Positions 25,678 to 35,142 of a DNA stretch of 64,000 bases are shown in pieces. The first letter of the stretch is position 1, and the number at the start of each line of letters is the position of its first letter. The translations under genes and the position numbers were made by a program. The DNA is taken from positions 62,001-126,000 of the forward strand of contig NZ_JAABOQ010000004.1 of NCBI RefSeq assembly GCF_010671565.1. Reading direction: 5' to 3'. This stretch comes from Spongiivirga citrea (GTDB lineage: Bacteria; Bacteroidota; Bacteroidia; Flavobacteriales; Flavobacteriaceae). The notes below the pieces were generated by a model, which saw only the letters and a list, made by a program, of their open reading frames with translations, made no database searches and had not been told where the DNA came from.

Positions 25678-28053
25678 ATGATTAGCATCTTAAAAAAAGA
25701 AATAAGTAGTTTTTTCTCCTCACCAATTGGTTATTTGGTTATTGCCATTTTTCTTTTGGTTACAGGCCTTTTCTTGTGGATATTTAATGGCGAATTCAAT
25801 ATACTTAATTCAGGCTTTGCAGACCTTTCTGGCTTTTTCCGATTAGCCCCATGGGTCTTATTATTTCTTATTCCTGCGATTTGCATGCGAAGTTTTTCAG
25901 AAGAAAAAAAGCAGGGTACACTCGACTTATTGTTGATAAAACCCATAGGTCGATTTAAAATTGTACTAGCAAAATATTTGGCTGCGTTCTTTCTTACACT
26001 ACTCGCTTTAATACCCTCATTGTTATATGTATTGACCATTTCAAAATTGGGCAATCCCGAAGGATCGTTTGATAGCGGTAGCGTTTTAGGCTCCTATATT
26101 GGGCTTATACTGGTGGCATCTGTTTACACAGCAATCGGCTCGTTTGCTTCGGCAATTACCCAAAATCAAATTATTGCCTTTGTAAGTGGCGTCTTTATTT
26201 GTTTCCTTTTTTACTTAGGGTTTGAAGGCATTGCTGGCTTCGAATTATTCGGATCTGCCGATTTACTAGTTGAAAATTTTGGGATTAACTCCCATTACGA
26301 AAGTATGGGACGTGGTGTTGTAAGTATTGCAGATATCTGCTACTTCATAGGTCTGACGCTACTCTTTCTAATTGCTACTCAGCTATTGCTGGATCAAAAA
26401 ATAGATGCTAAAAAATATGCCTTACCAATTGTCGTTCTGGGCTTTTTAGTTGGACTGGGGTTTACGGCCAATAAACGTTTTGATCTTACTGAAGATGATC
26501 GTTATACCTTGTCAGAAGCTTCGATCGCCACCATAGATAATGCCAGTTCGCCTGTTTTTATCGATGTCTTCTTAAAAGGCGATTTTCCTTCAGAATTTAA
26601 GCGACTTCAACAAGAGACAAAGCAGCTCCTCACTGAGTTTAAGAATAACAACAGCAATATTCAATTCAACTTTATAAATCCTTTTGAGGAGGAAGAAAAT
26701 ACTGATGCTGTTACTCAACAATTGGTGCAACTGGGACTAACGCCCGCCAATGTAACTGTTACTGAAAATGGGAAAACTTCGCAAGAACTAATAGTGCCAT
26801 GGGCAATGGCCAACTATCAAAATAGAACAGTTCGCATCCCATTAATGAAAAACAAACTTGGTGCAGATCAGGAACAGCGCGTTGCTAATTCTATTCAACA
26901 ATTGGAATATGCCTTTGCCGATGGTTTCAGCCGACTAGTTAATCCTAAAAAGCGAAAAATTGCAATTTTAAAAGGCAATGGTGAGCTAGAGGATAAATAT
27001 TTAATTGACTTTCTTTCCACCTTAAAAGAATCGTATTTTATAGCACCTTTCGATCTCGATTCATTATATGACCAACCTGGAAGAATTCTAAAAAACCTAG
27101 ATCGTTTTGACCTTGCCATCGTTGCAAAACCAACAGATGCCTTTTCTGATAAAGAAAAATTGATTCTGGATCAGTTTATTATGAAAGGAAAAAGTAGCCT
27201 ATGGCTATTAGATGCCGTAAATATGGAAACAGATAGTTTACGTCAAAATGGTGAAGCCCTAGCATTTAATCGTGATTTGAATTTAAACGATATGCTATTT
27301 AAATACGGTGTACGCATAAATCCAGTTTTGGTGAATGATCTATATTCAGCTCCTATTACCTTAGCGCAAGGTCAGGGTAACAATGCCCGTTTTGTTCCTG
27401 TAAAGTGGTTTTACTCGCCGCTCGCAGATGCTGCCAATAACCATCCTATTTCTAATAATATCAACTTAGTGAAATTCGATTTTGCAAACCAAATCGATAC
27501 GCTTAAAAATAACATCACTAAGACGATCTTATTGCAAAGTTCTGCCGCTACCAAAACGGTGGGGACTCCACAACTGATTTCATTGGATATTGTTCAGCAA
27601 GAACCGAACTTAAAAAGTTATACCGCTGGACATATTCCATTAGCGGTCCTACTAGAAGGGAAGTTTACCTCCGTATATAAAAATAGGATTAAGCCATTCA
27701 AAATGGATTCTATAGTTGAAGACGGTAAAGCGGGTAAAATGATTGTTGTTGCCGATGGTGACGTTATAAAAAACCAGTTTCAACAAGGAAGACCTTTAGA
27801 ACTTGGTTTTGATAGATGGACAGGTCAACAATACGGAAATAAGGAGTTTTTGTTGAATTCCGTCAACTATCTTTTAAATGATGATGGCTTAATCAACATT
27901 CGATCAAAAGAAATTAAGATCGCATTTTTAGATCAACAAAAGGTGGTTGAAGAACGAACAAAATGGCAAGCAATTAATCTTGTTGTTCCATTGATTGTTT
28001 TAGGGCTGTTTGGATTTGTATTCAACCTTTTCAGAAGGAAAAAGTATCGGTAG
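25678..28053 (+). CDS. gldFG: Gliding-motility ABC transporter, GldF-GldG fusion
   Basis: A 791-residue protein in which two usually separate proteins are joined. Residues 1-240 are GldF, the ABC-2 permease subunit (MISILKKEISSFFSSPIGYL, AICMRSFSEEKKQGTLDLLL, six spans). From about 245 the sequence is GldG: one span (YALPIVVLGFLVGLGFTA), then KRFDLTEDDRYTLSEASI, a long extracytoplasmic part, and a C-terminal anchor (NLVVPLIVLGLFGFVFNLF). With GldA (the ATPase, not in this window) these form the Gld ABC transporter linked to gliding and cell-surface function in flavobacteria. There is no stop or start signal at the joint. Same operon as the SAM hydrolase and ABM genes. Confidence 0.93.
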   Translation: MISILKKEISSFFSSPIGYLVIAIFLLVTGLFLWIFNGEFNILNSGFADLSGFFRLAPWVLLFLIPAICMRSFSEEKKQGTLDLLLIKPIGRFKIVLAKYLAAFFLTLLALIPSLLYVLTISKLGNPEGSFDSGSVLGSYIGLILVASVYTAIGSFASAITQNQIIAFVSGVFICFLFYLGFEGIAGFELFGSADLLVENFGINSHYESMGRGVVSIADICYFIGLTLLFLIATQLLLDQKIDAKKYALPIVVLGFLVGLGFTANKRFDLTEDDRYTLSEASIATIDNASSPVFIDVFLKGDFPSEFKRLQQETKQLLTEFKNNNSNIQFNFINPFEEEENTDAVTQQLVQLGLTPANVTVTENGKTSQELIVPWAMANYQNRTVRIPLMKNKLGADQEQRVANSIQQLEYAFADGFSRLVNPKKRKIAILKGNGELEDKYLIDFLSTLKESYFIAPFDLDSLYDQPGRILKNLDRFDLAIVAKPTDAFSDKEKLILDQFIMKGKSSLWLLDAVNMETDSLRQNGEALAFNRDLNLNDMLFKYGVRINPVLVNDLYSAPITLAQGQGNNARFVPVKWFYSPLADAANNHPISNNINLVKFDFANQIDTLKNNITKTILLQSSAATKTVGTPQLISLDIVQQEPNLKSYTAGHIPLAVLLEGKFTSVYKNRIKPFKMDSIVEDGKAGKMIVVADGDVIKNQFQQGRPLELGFDRWTGQQYGNKEFLLNSVNYLLNDDGLINIRSKEIKIAFLDQQKVVEERTKWQAINLVVPLIVLGLFGFVFNLFRRKKYR

Positions 28054-28066
28054 AAATGTTAATAAG

Positions 28067-28101
28067 TTTGTTTTAGCTAACAAAGGGATTAGCTATATTT
28101 G
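28067..28101 (+). promoter_or_regulatory. Promoter of dnaN
   Basis: TTTG (28067-28070), 23 bases, TATATTTG (28094-28101), 30 bp before the dnaN ATG and after the gldFG stop. dnaN can therefore be transcribed apart from the gld operon. Confidence 0.75.
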
Positions 28102-28130
28102 TCAGTAATTAAAATTAGAGTTCGCTTCAC

Positions 28131-29249
28131 ATGAAATTCATCGTATCAAGTACATACTTACTAAAGCACTTACAGGTATTAGGTGGTGTTATTAATAACA
28201 GTAATACCCTTCCTATTTTAGATAACTTTTTGTTCGAATTGGACAATTCATCTTTAAAGGTTTCTGCTTCAGACCTAGAAACTACAATGTCATCGGTTTT
28301 AGAAGTAGAGTCGGATGCTACTGGTAATATTGCAGTACCGGCGCGTTTATTACTTGATACCCTAAAAACGTTTCCTGAACAGCCACTTACTTTTGTGGTA
28401 CAGGACAATAATACGATAGAAATTAGCTCGAATCACGGTAAATATGCGGTTGCATACGCCGATGGTGCTGAATTTCCAAAGACAGTAACTCTTGATAATC
28501 CGAGTTCTACGACTATTGTGGGTGATGTACTAGCAACAGCTATTAGCAAGACAATTTTTGCAGCTGGAAATGATGATTTACGCCCGGTGATGTCGGGTGT
28601 ATTCTTTCAGTTTTCACCACAGAACTTGACATTTGTTGCTACTGATGCTCATAAGTTGGTAAAATATACACGAGATGATATCGCTGCTTCAGAGGTTGCT
28701 GAATTCATTATGCCTAAAAAGCCACTTAACTTGTTGAAAAGTATTTTAGCAGGTAATGATGTTGAAGTTAAAGTAGAGTACAACGATAGCAACTGTAAAT
28801 TCTCATTTGAGAATACAGAATTGGTAAGCCGATTGATTGATGGAAAATATCCAAACTACGAAGCTGTAATACCAAAAGAGAATCCGAATAAACTGACTGT
28901 GGAACGTAACCAGTTCTTAAACTCGTCAAGACGTGTTTCTATTTTCTCTAATAAAACTACGCACCAACTTCGACTAAAAATAGCAGGTGCTGAGTTAAAT
29001 ATCTCTGCCGAAGATATTGACTACAGCAACAAGGCTGAAGAGCGCTTGAATTGCGATTACCAAGGTGACGATATTCAAATCGGATTCAACTCCCGTTTCT
29101 TAATTGAAATGCTGAATAATCTAAATGCTAATGACGTTCAATTAGAAATGTCATTGCCAAACCGAGCAGGAATCTTAACCCCTATTGACGGTTTAGATGA
29201 AGGTGAGCAGATTACCATGCTGGTAATGCCTGTTATGCTGAATAATTAG
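28131..29249 (+). CDS. dnaN: DNA polymerase III beta subunit (sliding clamp)
   Basis: A 372-residue clamp that holds the replicative polymerase on DNA as a ring-shaped dimer. Recognised by NSNTLPILDNFLFEL, the second-domain FAAGNDDLRPVMSGVFFQF and the C-terminal ITMLVMPVMLNN. Normal length, three repeated domains. It has its own promoter and terminator downstream of gldFG, and is not next to dnaA in this window. Confidence 0.97.
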   Translation: MKFIVSSTYLLKHLQVLGGVINNSNTLPILDNFLFELDNSSLKVSASDLETTMSSVLEVESDATGNIAVPARLLLDTLKTFPEQPLTFVVQDNNTIEISSNHGKYAVAYADGAEFPKTVTLDNPSSTTIVGDVLATAISKTIFAAGNDDLRPVMSGVFFQFSPQNLTFVATDAHKLVKYTRDDIAASEVAEFIMPKKPLNLLKSILAGNDVEVKVEYNDSNCKFSFENTELVSRLIDGKYPNYEAVIPKENPNKLTVERNQFLNSSRRVSIFSNKTTHQLRLKIAGAELNISAEDIDYSNKAEERLNCDYQGDDIQIGFNSRFLIEMLNNLNANDVQLEMSLPNRAGILTPIDGLDEGEQITMLVMPVMLNN

Positions 29250-29304
29250 AGATTAGACCGCTATCGCTTCTAGATATTAGATCGTTTCGCTGTTAGACAT
29301 ATAT

Positions 29305-29342
29305 AACCTGTAAGGCTTTTGAAACCTTGCAGGTTTTCTTTT
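29305..29342 (+). terminator. Terminator of dnaN
   Basis: Stem AACCTGTAAGG (29305-29315) with CCTTGCAGGTT (29325-29335), one G-T pair, then TTCTTTTT. Confidence 0.85.
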
Positions 29343-29444
29343 TAGTAGTGAGTTTATACAATCTCGAACCCAACTCTTTGTGAGTCTTAGTGATTCTTTG
29401 TGACACTTCGTATTACAAATCCGTAAAGATTGGCTCGCAAAAGC

Positions 29445-29499
29445 TTCTTGATACATTTTTTCTTTCGTTCCTCTGAAAAAACGCTCGAAGTGACATTGG
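29445..29499. repeat. Dispersed intergenic repeat, copy C
   Basis: CTTGATACA, TTTCTTTCGTTCCTC, GAAAAAACGCTCGAAGTGAC: the same element as at 6152 and 23336. Upstream (29250-29400) are degenerate short repeats of the kinds TTAGAnCGnTnTCGCT and CTTTGTGA. No gene is seen between 29250 and 29515. Confidence 0.7.
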
Positions 29500-29515
29500 A
29501 TACTATTCTATTGTT

Positions 29516-30739
29516 TTATTCGGCTAGAAGAACATCAATAAACTCCGTAAACTCCTTCTTGAACTCAAGATGCTTTTCACCAGTTGCAGGCCCATTGTAT
29601 CCAGTATGAATTTTACGAACATTCCCCTTTTTATCGATGTAGATTGTTGTGGGATATGATATAATATGATTTAACATCGGTAATTTCTCTGCTGCTGTTT
29701 TTTTATCCGACGTACCATATTGTGCCAACAGCAACGGATATGTAACATCGATTTTTTCAGCTAAACGATTCATGCTTTTGTATGCTTTTTCCTCTGTTTT
29801 CGCATACTCAAAATTCAAACCTACAATTTCAAGGCCTCTGTTTTTATTGGCTTTATAAAAAGGAGCGTAAAACTTGGTTTCATCTAAACAATTAGGGCAC
29901 CAAGAGCCCAAAATTTGAACTAAAATAACTTTATCTTTAAATCTATCATCAGACAATGAAATCATATTTCCGTCTATATCTGGAAAACTAAACTCAAATT
30001 TATCATAACCTTCTTTTAAATAGGTTAATGAATAATCGCTAGGCAACTCGTAATTCTCATTTCTCTTAGCTACAAAAGGCTCTTTAAAATGATTTCCGGA
30101 GTAGAAAACCCCATTCATGGTACTATCAGTTACTGTGGCTTTAAATAAAAATGCATGTCCACCATCAAAGGCCGATAGACTCAATTCACTTCCATCTAAA
30201 ACCCCTTCTAAATAACGATAGTCGCCGGTGGTGGTTCTAAATGTTCCTGTAACTATCCCATTTTCATTTTGCCTAAACATGCCTTTAGCAATGTATCGGT
30301 CTTCTTCAATATTCGGACTAAAAACGGTTTCCCAATTCCCGCTAATACTATTACTAGTCTTCTCCGCTATTTTAAAACGCTCGTTATTTCCATGGGTTAG
30401 CGTAAAAGGAACAATGCGATCAAGGCTTTCTTTGATAAAATCACCTTTAATTGTCTTGTTATCAACAAATTTTCCAGCTAGGTATCCTTCAAAAACTGGT
30501 GCTTTTATAATAATAGAGTCGCCATCGATCTCTATTTCGTCAACTTCTATGTGTTCTTCTGCATTAAATATGGTAAGTGTTCCGTTGTCATTTACTTCAA
30601 AAATAAATGGCAAAATTTCATCATCTTGAACTTCTAAAGCAGCCCGCCATGTCCCTTTTTCAAGGGAGTATTCAGTTTTTGTTTCCTTGCAAGAAACAGC
30701 TAAAAAGAAGATAAAAAATGCTAATAAAGATCGAACCAT
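29516..30739 (-). CDS. TlpA-like thiol-disulfide reductase lipoprotein
   Basis: A 407-residue lipoprotein (signal ending FLAVSC at residue 17). A beta-rich N-terminal half (about 20-240) contains repeated G-x-F/W ... D-G-x-x-L-x-x segments, and a thioredoxin-fold domain follows (about 250-407). The active site C-P-N-C lies in LVQILGSWCPNCLDETKFY, and the cis-proline region is ISYPTTIYIDKKGNV. Such proteins reduce or sort disulfides in the periplasm, for example in cytochrome maturation. The partner is unknown. Single gene. Confidence 0.9.
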   Translation of the reverse strand: MVRSLLAFFIFFLAVSCKETKTEYSLEKGTWRAALEVQDDEILPFIFEVNDNGTLTIFNAEEHIEVDEIEIDGDSIIIKAPVFEGYLAGKFVDNKTIKGDFIKESLDRIVPFTLTHGNNERFKIAEKTSNSISGNWETVFSPNIEEDRYIAKGMFRQNENGIVTGTFRTTTGDYRYLEGVLDGSELSLSAFDGGHAFLFKATVTDSTMNGVFYSGNHFKEPFVAKRNENYELPSDYSLTYLKEGYDKFEFSFPDIDGNMISLSDDRFKDKVILVQILGSWCPNCLDETKFYAPFYKANKNRGLEIVGLNFEYAKTEEKAYKSMNRLAEKIDVTYPLLLAQYGTSDKKTAAEKLPMLNHIISYPTTIYIDKKGNVRKIHTGYNGPATGEKHLEFKKEFTEFIDVLLAE

Positions 30740-30787
30740 GTTAAAGATTTTCAGTTAAATCGAAAAAACAACAAAAAACTTACAAAA

Positions 30788-30811
30788 AAAAGCATTCCAA
30801 AGAATGCTTTT
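30788..30811 (-). terminator. Terminator of the coiled-coil gene
   Basis: Perfect stem AAAAGCATTC / GAATGCTTTT (30788-30797 and 30802-30811) with a 4-nt loop and T-runs on both sides. Confidence 0.85.
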
Positions 30812-30834
30812 TATAATTAATCATGAGGTACTAA

Positions 30835-31512
30835 TTATTCTTTTTTTGGTAAGACCCCTTCCAAAACTTCTTTCTGTTTTTTCAAGCGCTCTTTTCCCTT
30901 TTTAATAATGGCATCCAACTCATTCATTTTTTCTTCAGCCTTGGTTATTTTTTCTTCTTTTTTAGTGATTTCTTCTACATCCTCAGATTTTTCTGTTTTT
31001 ATTTTTTCAAGCCTTTCTTTTGCTTTCTGAATCTTTTCTCTTCCGTTTCTGACTGTTTCTTCACTACGCATGATTTCTTCCTCCTGCTCTTTTATTTTCT
31101 GTTTTGCTTCAGCAGCTCTGGCCTGACCAAACTCCCGACCACTTAATCCATTTTTGTTTTTTCCGTAGGCATTTCCGTCACTAATTTTATCCTCTTTTAC
31201 TTTTTCAACTTTTTCCTTGACATCATCAACTGCATCTTCTCCTTCCTTTTTAATTTTTTTGACTTTATCTTTGCCTTTTTCCTTCATTTCCTTCCCTTTC
31301 TCCTGCATCTCTTTACCCTTTTCCTTGATCTCCTTGGACTTGTTTTTAGCGTCAGAAGCCTTGCCTTTGCCTTCCTTCTTGGCCTTTTTAATCTTATCCT
31401 GAGCCATTTCCTTCTTTTCTTTGCCTTTAGCTTTTCCTTGGGCCATGGTCACGCTTGTTCCTAAAAAAGCAAATAGCGCACACAAAATCATTACATATCT
31501 GAATTTTTTCAT
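30835..31512 (-). CDS. Exported Lys/Glu-rich coiled-coil protein
   Basis: A 225-residue protein with a signal peptide (1-24, ending TMAQ). The remainder is almost entirely charged heptad sequence: repeats such as KEKGKEMQEKGKEMKEKGKD, and later EKIQKAKERLEKIKTEKSED. The short segment YGKNKNGLSGREFGQARA interrupts the charge and resembles a motif seen in small periplasmic proteins; I cannot name it. It probably forms a long periplasmic helix. It follows a small coiled-coil lipoprotein gene by 20 bp, so they are likely cotranscribed. Function unknown. Confidence 0.75.
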   Translation of the reverse strand: MKKFRYVMILCALFAFLGTSVTMAQGKAKGKEKKEMAQDKIKKAKKEGKGKASDAKNKSKEIKEKGKEMQEKGKEMKEKGKDKVKKIKKEGEDAVDDVKEKVEKVKEDKISDGNAYGKNKNGLSGREFGQARAAEAKQKIKEQEEEIMRSEETVRNGREKIQKAKERLEKIKTEKSEDVEEITKKEEKITKAEEKMNELDAIIKKGKERLKKQKEVLEGVLPKKE

Positions 31513-31532
31513 CTTGATTTTTGTTTTTAAAA

Positions 31533-31736
31533 TTAAATACTATCAAGCTCTTGAAGACTATCTTCTAGCTCTTTGGTTTTAGTGTCAATTTCTTTTCCAA
31601 GCTTCTGAACTTCTGACTCTAAAGAATCAACCTTTTCAACTGCAGCTTTCACTTCTGCTTCCTCTTTTTTCTTGTCGACACATGAAGTCAAGGAAAAAAC
31701 AAGAAGAATTACTAACAATTTTGAAATAATCTTCAT
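31533..31736 (-). CDS. Small coiled-coil lipoprotein (Lpp-like)
   Basis: A 67-residue protein with a lipoprotein signal (lipobox SLTSC at residues 15-19). A single helix of about 45 residues with heptad hydrophobics follows (VEKVDSLESEVQKLGKEID). The size and plan are those of Braun-type lipoproteins, which tie the outer membrane to the cell wall, but no C-terminal Lys-Arg/Lys linkage residue is present (it ends QELDSI). First of two genes with the coiled-coil protein at 30835. Confidence 0.8.
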   Translation of the reverse strand: MKIISKLLVILLVFSLTSCVDKKKEEAEVKAAVEKVDSLESEVQKLGKEIDTKTKELEDSLQELDSI

Positions 31737-31804
31737 CGCATTTTGGTTTATAATTATTAATAAATTATTCTAAATCAAAGATATTAAATGATTGTCAAAT
31801 CAGG

Positions 31805-31835
31805 TTTGACAGCAATTAGCATTATAGTATCTTTG
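31805..31835 (+). promoter_or_regulatory. Promoter of pheT
   Basis: TTTG (31805-31808), 19 bases, TATCTTTG (31828-31835), 25 bp before the ATG. Full match to the Bacteroidota pattern. Confidence 0.8.
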
Positions 31836-31860
31836 GCATCTTTAAAATTATCATACATCA

Positions 31861-34287
31861 ATGAAAATCTCATATAACTGGCTCAGTCAATTTATAAAAA
31901 TCGGATGGAATGCTGAAAAAACCGGTGAATTGCTTACTGATCTTGGTCTCGAAATAGAGGGTATTGAAGAGTTTGAGTCAGTAAAAGGTGGGTTAAAAGG
32001 TATTGTAGTAGGTCATGTTCTTAGCTGCGAACAGCACCCAAATGCCGATAGACTTAAATTGACTACCGTTGATATAGGAACTGAACAGCCCTTGCAAATA
32101 GTTTGTGGGGCTCCCAATGTTGCCCAAGGCCAAAAGGTCCCTGTAGCCACTATTGGAACCACGCTTTATGATGATAAAGGAGAAGCATGGACCATTAAAA
32201 AAGGTAAGATACGGGGAGAAGAGAGCCAAGGTATGATATGTGCTGAAGACGAACTAGGGCTTGGTAAGGGTCACGATGGCATCATGGTGTTAGACGAAGG
32301 TTTAATACCTGGGACTCCTGCGATTGAGGTTTTTGATGTTGAAAACGATGTTGTTTTTGAAATTGGTCTTACACCAAACCGTGCTGATGCAATGAGTCAT
32401 TGGGGTGTTGCTAGAGACTTAAAAGCAGGGTTGCAGCAGCACGATGTCATGGCTCAGATTATCACTCCATCTGTAAGCAGTTTTCATGTTGAGAATAGAA
32501 GCCTAAAGATGGACGTTGTAGTTGAGGATAAAGAGTTAGCACCTCGTTATTGTGGGGTTACAATTTCTGGAATTGAAGTAAAAGAATCACCCGATTGGCT
32601 TAAAAATCGATTGAAATCAATAGGTTTGAGTCCAATAAATAATGTTGTAGACGTTACAAATTATGTGCTTCATGATTTAGGACAACCACTACATGCTTTT
32701 GATGCTGTTAAAATAAAAGGCAATAAAGTTATTGTCAAAACTGTTCCAGCAGGAACAAAATTTACTACACTAGATGAAGTAGAGCGCACACTCGATAAAG
32801 ACGACTTAATGATTTGTGATGCTGAAAAGCCAATGTGTATCGCCGGTGTTTTTGGCGGAATAAAATCAGGAGTTACTGAGAATACTACTAGTATTTTCCT
32901 TGAAAGTGCCTATTTTAATCCAGTTTCTATAAGAAAAAGTGCAAAAAGACATGGTCTTAGTACGGATGCTTCGTTCCGATTCGAGCGTGGTATTGATCCT
33001 AATATAACGGACTACGCTCTTAAACGCGCAGCCAACTTGATTATGGAATTAGCTGGTGGTGAAATTACCAGTGATTTAGTGGATATCTATCCGAATAAGA
33101 TAGAAGATCATCAGGTATTTTTGTCTTTTGAGAATACAGCGAAGCTTATCGGTGAGGAGATTCCTAAAGAAAAGATCAAGAATATTTTAATGTCTTTAGA
33201 TATTAAGGTAAACAACGTTACCGAAAGTGGAATCGGACTTACCATTCCGGCTTATCGTGTTGATGTTGTTCGCGAAGCAGATGTAATTGAAGAGATTTTA
33301 CGTGTTTACGGTTACAACAATATTTCATTTGGCACTAAGATCAACGCGTCGGTAGCCCATGTTGATAAATTAGATGATCATAGAGTTCAAAATGTTGCAG
33401 GTAATCAACTTGCAGGACAAGGATTTTATGAGATTCTTTCTAATTCACTTACATCACCGAGCTACGTTAATCTTTCTAATGATTTGAAGGAAGAAGAAAA
33501 TATTAGTATGCTGAACCCGTTAAGTAATGATCTATCGGTATTAAGGCAATCGTTATTGTTTTCCGGACTTGAAACCGTAATTCATAATATTAACCGAAGA
33601 CGGTCAGATCTTAAGTTATTCGAATTTGGAAAGACCTATCATTATAGTAATGAAAAACGGGTTGAGAAAAAGTGTCTTTCCATTTTCATTTCTGGAAATA
33701 AAAATGCCGAAAGTTGGACAACTTCAACTAAAAAAGGTGATTTCTTTCAATTAAAAGGTACTGTTATCGCTCTTTTACATAGGCTAGGAGTTCAGAATAT
33801 TGACGAAAATCCAGCGACCTCTGACGTTTTTAGCGAAGGGATTTCACTAATTGTTAATAATAAAGAAGTTGCCTCGTTGGGAGTAGTTAAAAAATCAATT
33901 CTGAGTCATTTTGGGATTGAGCAGGAAGTCTTTTATGCAAATATTGACTGGCAATCGGTTATAAAAATGCTTAAGAACAACAAAATTATGTTCACCGATA
34001 TCCCTAAATATCCTGAAGTGCGACGTGATTTTGCTTTGCTACTCGATCAGCAAGTGAGCTTTAAGGAAGTATACGACATCGCATTAAAAACGGAACGCAA
34101 GCTTCTTAAAAAAGTTGGTTTATTCGATGTATATGAAGGAAAAAAGCTTCCTAAAGGTAAAAAGTCGTACGCAGTAAGTTTCACATTACAAGACGAGAAC
34201 AAGACTTTGACCGATAAGCAGATCGATAAGATCATGGGCAAACTGCAGCAGAATTTTGAAAAACAACTGGAAGCGCAATTGCGATAA
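31861..34287 (+). CDS. pheT: Phenylalanine--tRNA ligase beta subunit
   Basis: An 808-residue subunit of the alpha2-beta2 enzyme. The N-terminal OB tRNA-binding domain lies at about 40-150 (VVGHVLSCEQHPNADRLKL, VCGAPNVAQG). B3/B4 contains NVVDVTNYVLHDLGQPLHAF and GGIKSGVTENT. B5 lies near FENTAKLIGEEIP, the catalytic-like core is YGYNNISFG ... LNPLSNDLSVLRQSLL, and the C-terminal ferredoxin-like anticodon domain is FTDIPKYPEVRRDFALLLD. pheS is not adjacent, the usual state in Flavobacteriaceae. Confidence 0.97.
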   Translation: MKISYNWLSQFIKIGWNAEKTGELLTDLGLEIEGIEEFESVKGGLKGIVVGHVLSCEQHPNADRLKLTTVDIGTEQPLQIVCGAPNVAQGQKVPVATIGTTLYDDKGEAWTIKKGKIRGEESQGMICAEDELGLGKGHDGIMVLDEGLIPGTPAIEVFDVENDVVFEIGLTPNRADAMSHWGVARDLKAGLQQHDVMAQIITPSVSSFHVENRSLKMDVVVEDKELAPRYCGVTISGIEVKESPDWLKNRLKSIGLSPINNVVDVTNYVLHDLGQPLHAFDAVKIKGNKVIVKTVPAGTKFTTLDEVERTLDKDDLMICDAEKPMCIAGVFGGIKSGVTENTTSIFLESAYFNPVSIRKSAKRHGLSTDASFRFERGIDPNITDYALKRAANLIMELAGGEITSDLVDIYPNKIEDHQVFLSFENTAKLIGEEIPKEKIKNILMSLDIKVNNVTESGIGLTIPAYRVDVVREADVIEEILRVYGYNNISFGTKINASVAHVDKLDDHRVQNVAGNQLAGQGFYEILSNSLTSPSYVNLSNDLKEEENISMLNPLSNDLSVLRQSLLFSGLETVIHNINRRRSDLKLFEFGKTYHYSNEKRVEKKCLSIFISGNKNAESWTTSTKKGDFFQLKGTVIALLHRLGVQNIDENPATSDVFSEGISLIVNNKEVASLGVVKKSILSHFGIEQEVFYANIDWQSVIKMLKNNKIMFTDIPKYPEVRRDFALLLDQQVSFKEVYDIALKTERKLLKKVGLFDVYEGKKLPKGKKSYAVSFTLQDENKTLTDKQIDKIMGKLQQNFEKQLEAQLR

Positions 34288-34403
34288 CTATTCTATCACA
34301 CTAATAATATTAAAAAATCGCTATAACAATAATAGCTCTGGCGATTTTTAGTTTGGTTGACATTTCGTAAAGCACTATCTTAGAGGAGCTAAAGAAAAAG
34401 AAA

Positions 34404-35132
34404 ATGCTCCTTAAAAAAACGAATATCGAAAATGCCCTTTCTAGGGCTCGCAAACGTGATTTAAAAGACGTTGATATTCTTTCTCAGGTATATGCCGTTT
34501 TGGAGAAAGAAGCATCGAAGGAAGAACGAATTGAAAAAGCGATCAAAGGCGCCCCTTCAATGCCCTACAACAATTTTGATTTTGAACTACTCGACAGCAA
34601 TCGCATTTATCATATCGCTCAGATAAAGAAAATTTGTATTGATTATCGTCTTCGGTTTTTAGATTCAAAATATTTCAAGTCAAAAATTCCTCAAAGAGCC
34701 ATTAGCGAAATTAAAGCGCTTGAAAAATCTCATAATATTGAGATTGATTCTTTTAAGATTATCGCACCGTCGAAATTATTTAAGTTGGAAAAGGCGGATG
34801 ATCCTTTGTTATTTACCCCAATAGGTAACGGTTATTTCTATCTTATTCATAAATGGGGTAATGATTTGCATCCACTCAGGAAGTTATTGATGATGCCTTT
34901 TAAATCATTTCCTAACCTAATGTTTGTAATGATTTTGGTTAGTTACCTACTAACAAGTATAATTCCTACTGGGATTTTCTCTAAAAATGGTGCGTCAAAT
35001 ACCGAATTTCTGATGCTATTTTTATTCATGTTAAAATCGGTAGTAGGTGTAGTACTTTTTTACGGTTTTGCGTTAGGAAAGAGTTTTAATACACTAATTT
35101 GGAACAGTAAGTACGATAGAGCTAATTTTTAA
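34404..35132 (+). CDS. Two-span membrane protein of unknown function
   Basis: A 242-residue protein. The cytoplasmic N-terminal part (about 1-160) is charged and helical, starting with KKTNIENALSRARKRDLKDV. Two spans follow: about 170-190 (FPNLMFVMILVSYLLTSII) and about 205-227 (FLMLFLFMLKSVVGVVLFYG). The segment SKLFKLEKADDPLLFTPIG is beta-like. I recognise no family. It is followed within 10 bp by a DUF2007 gene, so the two are probably one operon, ending at the terminator at 35395. Confidence 0.75.
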   Translation: MLLKKTNIENALSRARKRDLKDVDILSQVYAVLEKEASKEERIEKAIKGAPSMPYNNFDFELLDSNRIYHIAQIKKICIDYRLRFLDSKYFKSKIPQRAISEIKALEKSHNIEIDSFKIIAPSKLFKLEKADDPLLFTPIGNGYFYLIHKWGNDLHPLRKLLMMPFKSFPNLMFVMILVSYLLTSIIPTGIFSKNGASNTEFLMLFLFMLKSVVGVVLFYGFALGKSFNTLIWNSKYDRANF

Positions 35133-35142
35133 TATATTATTT

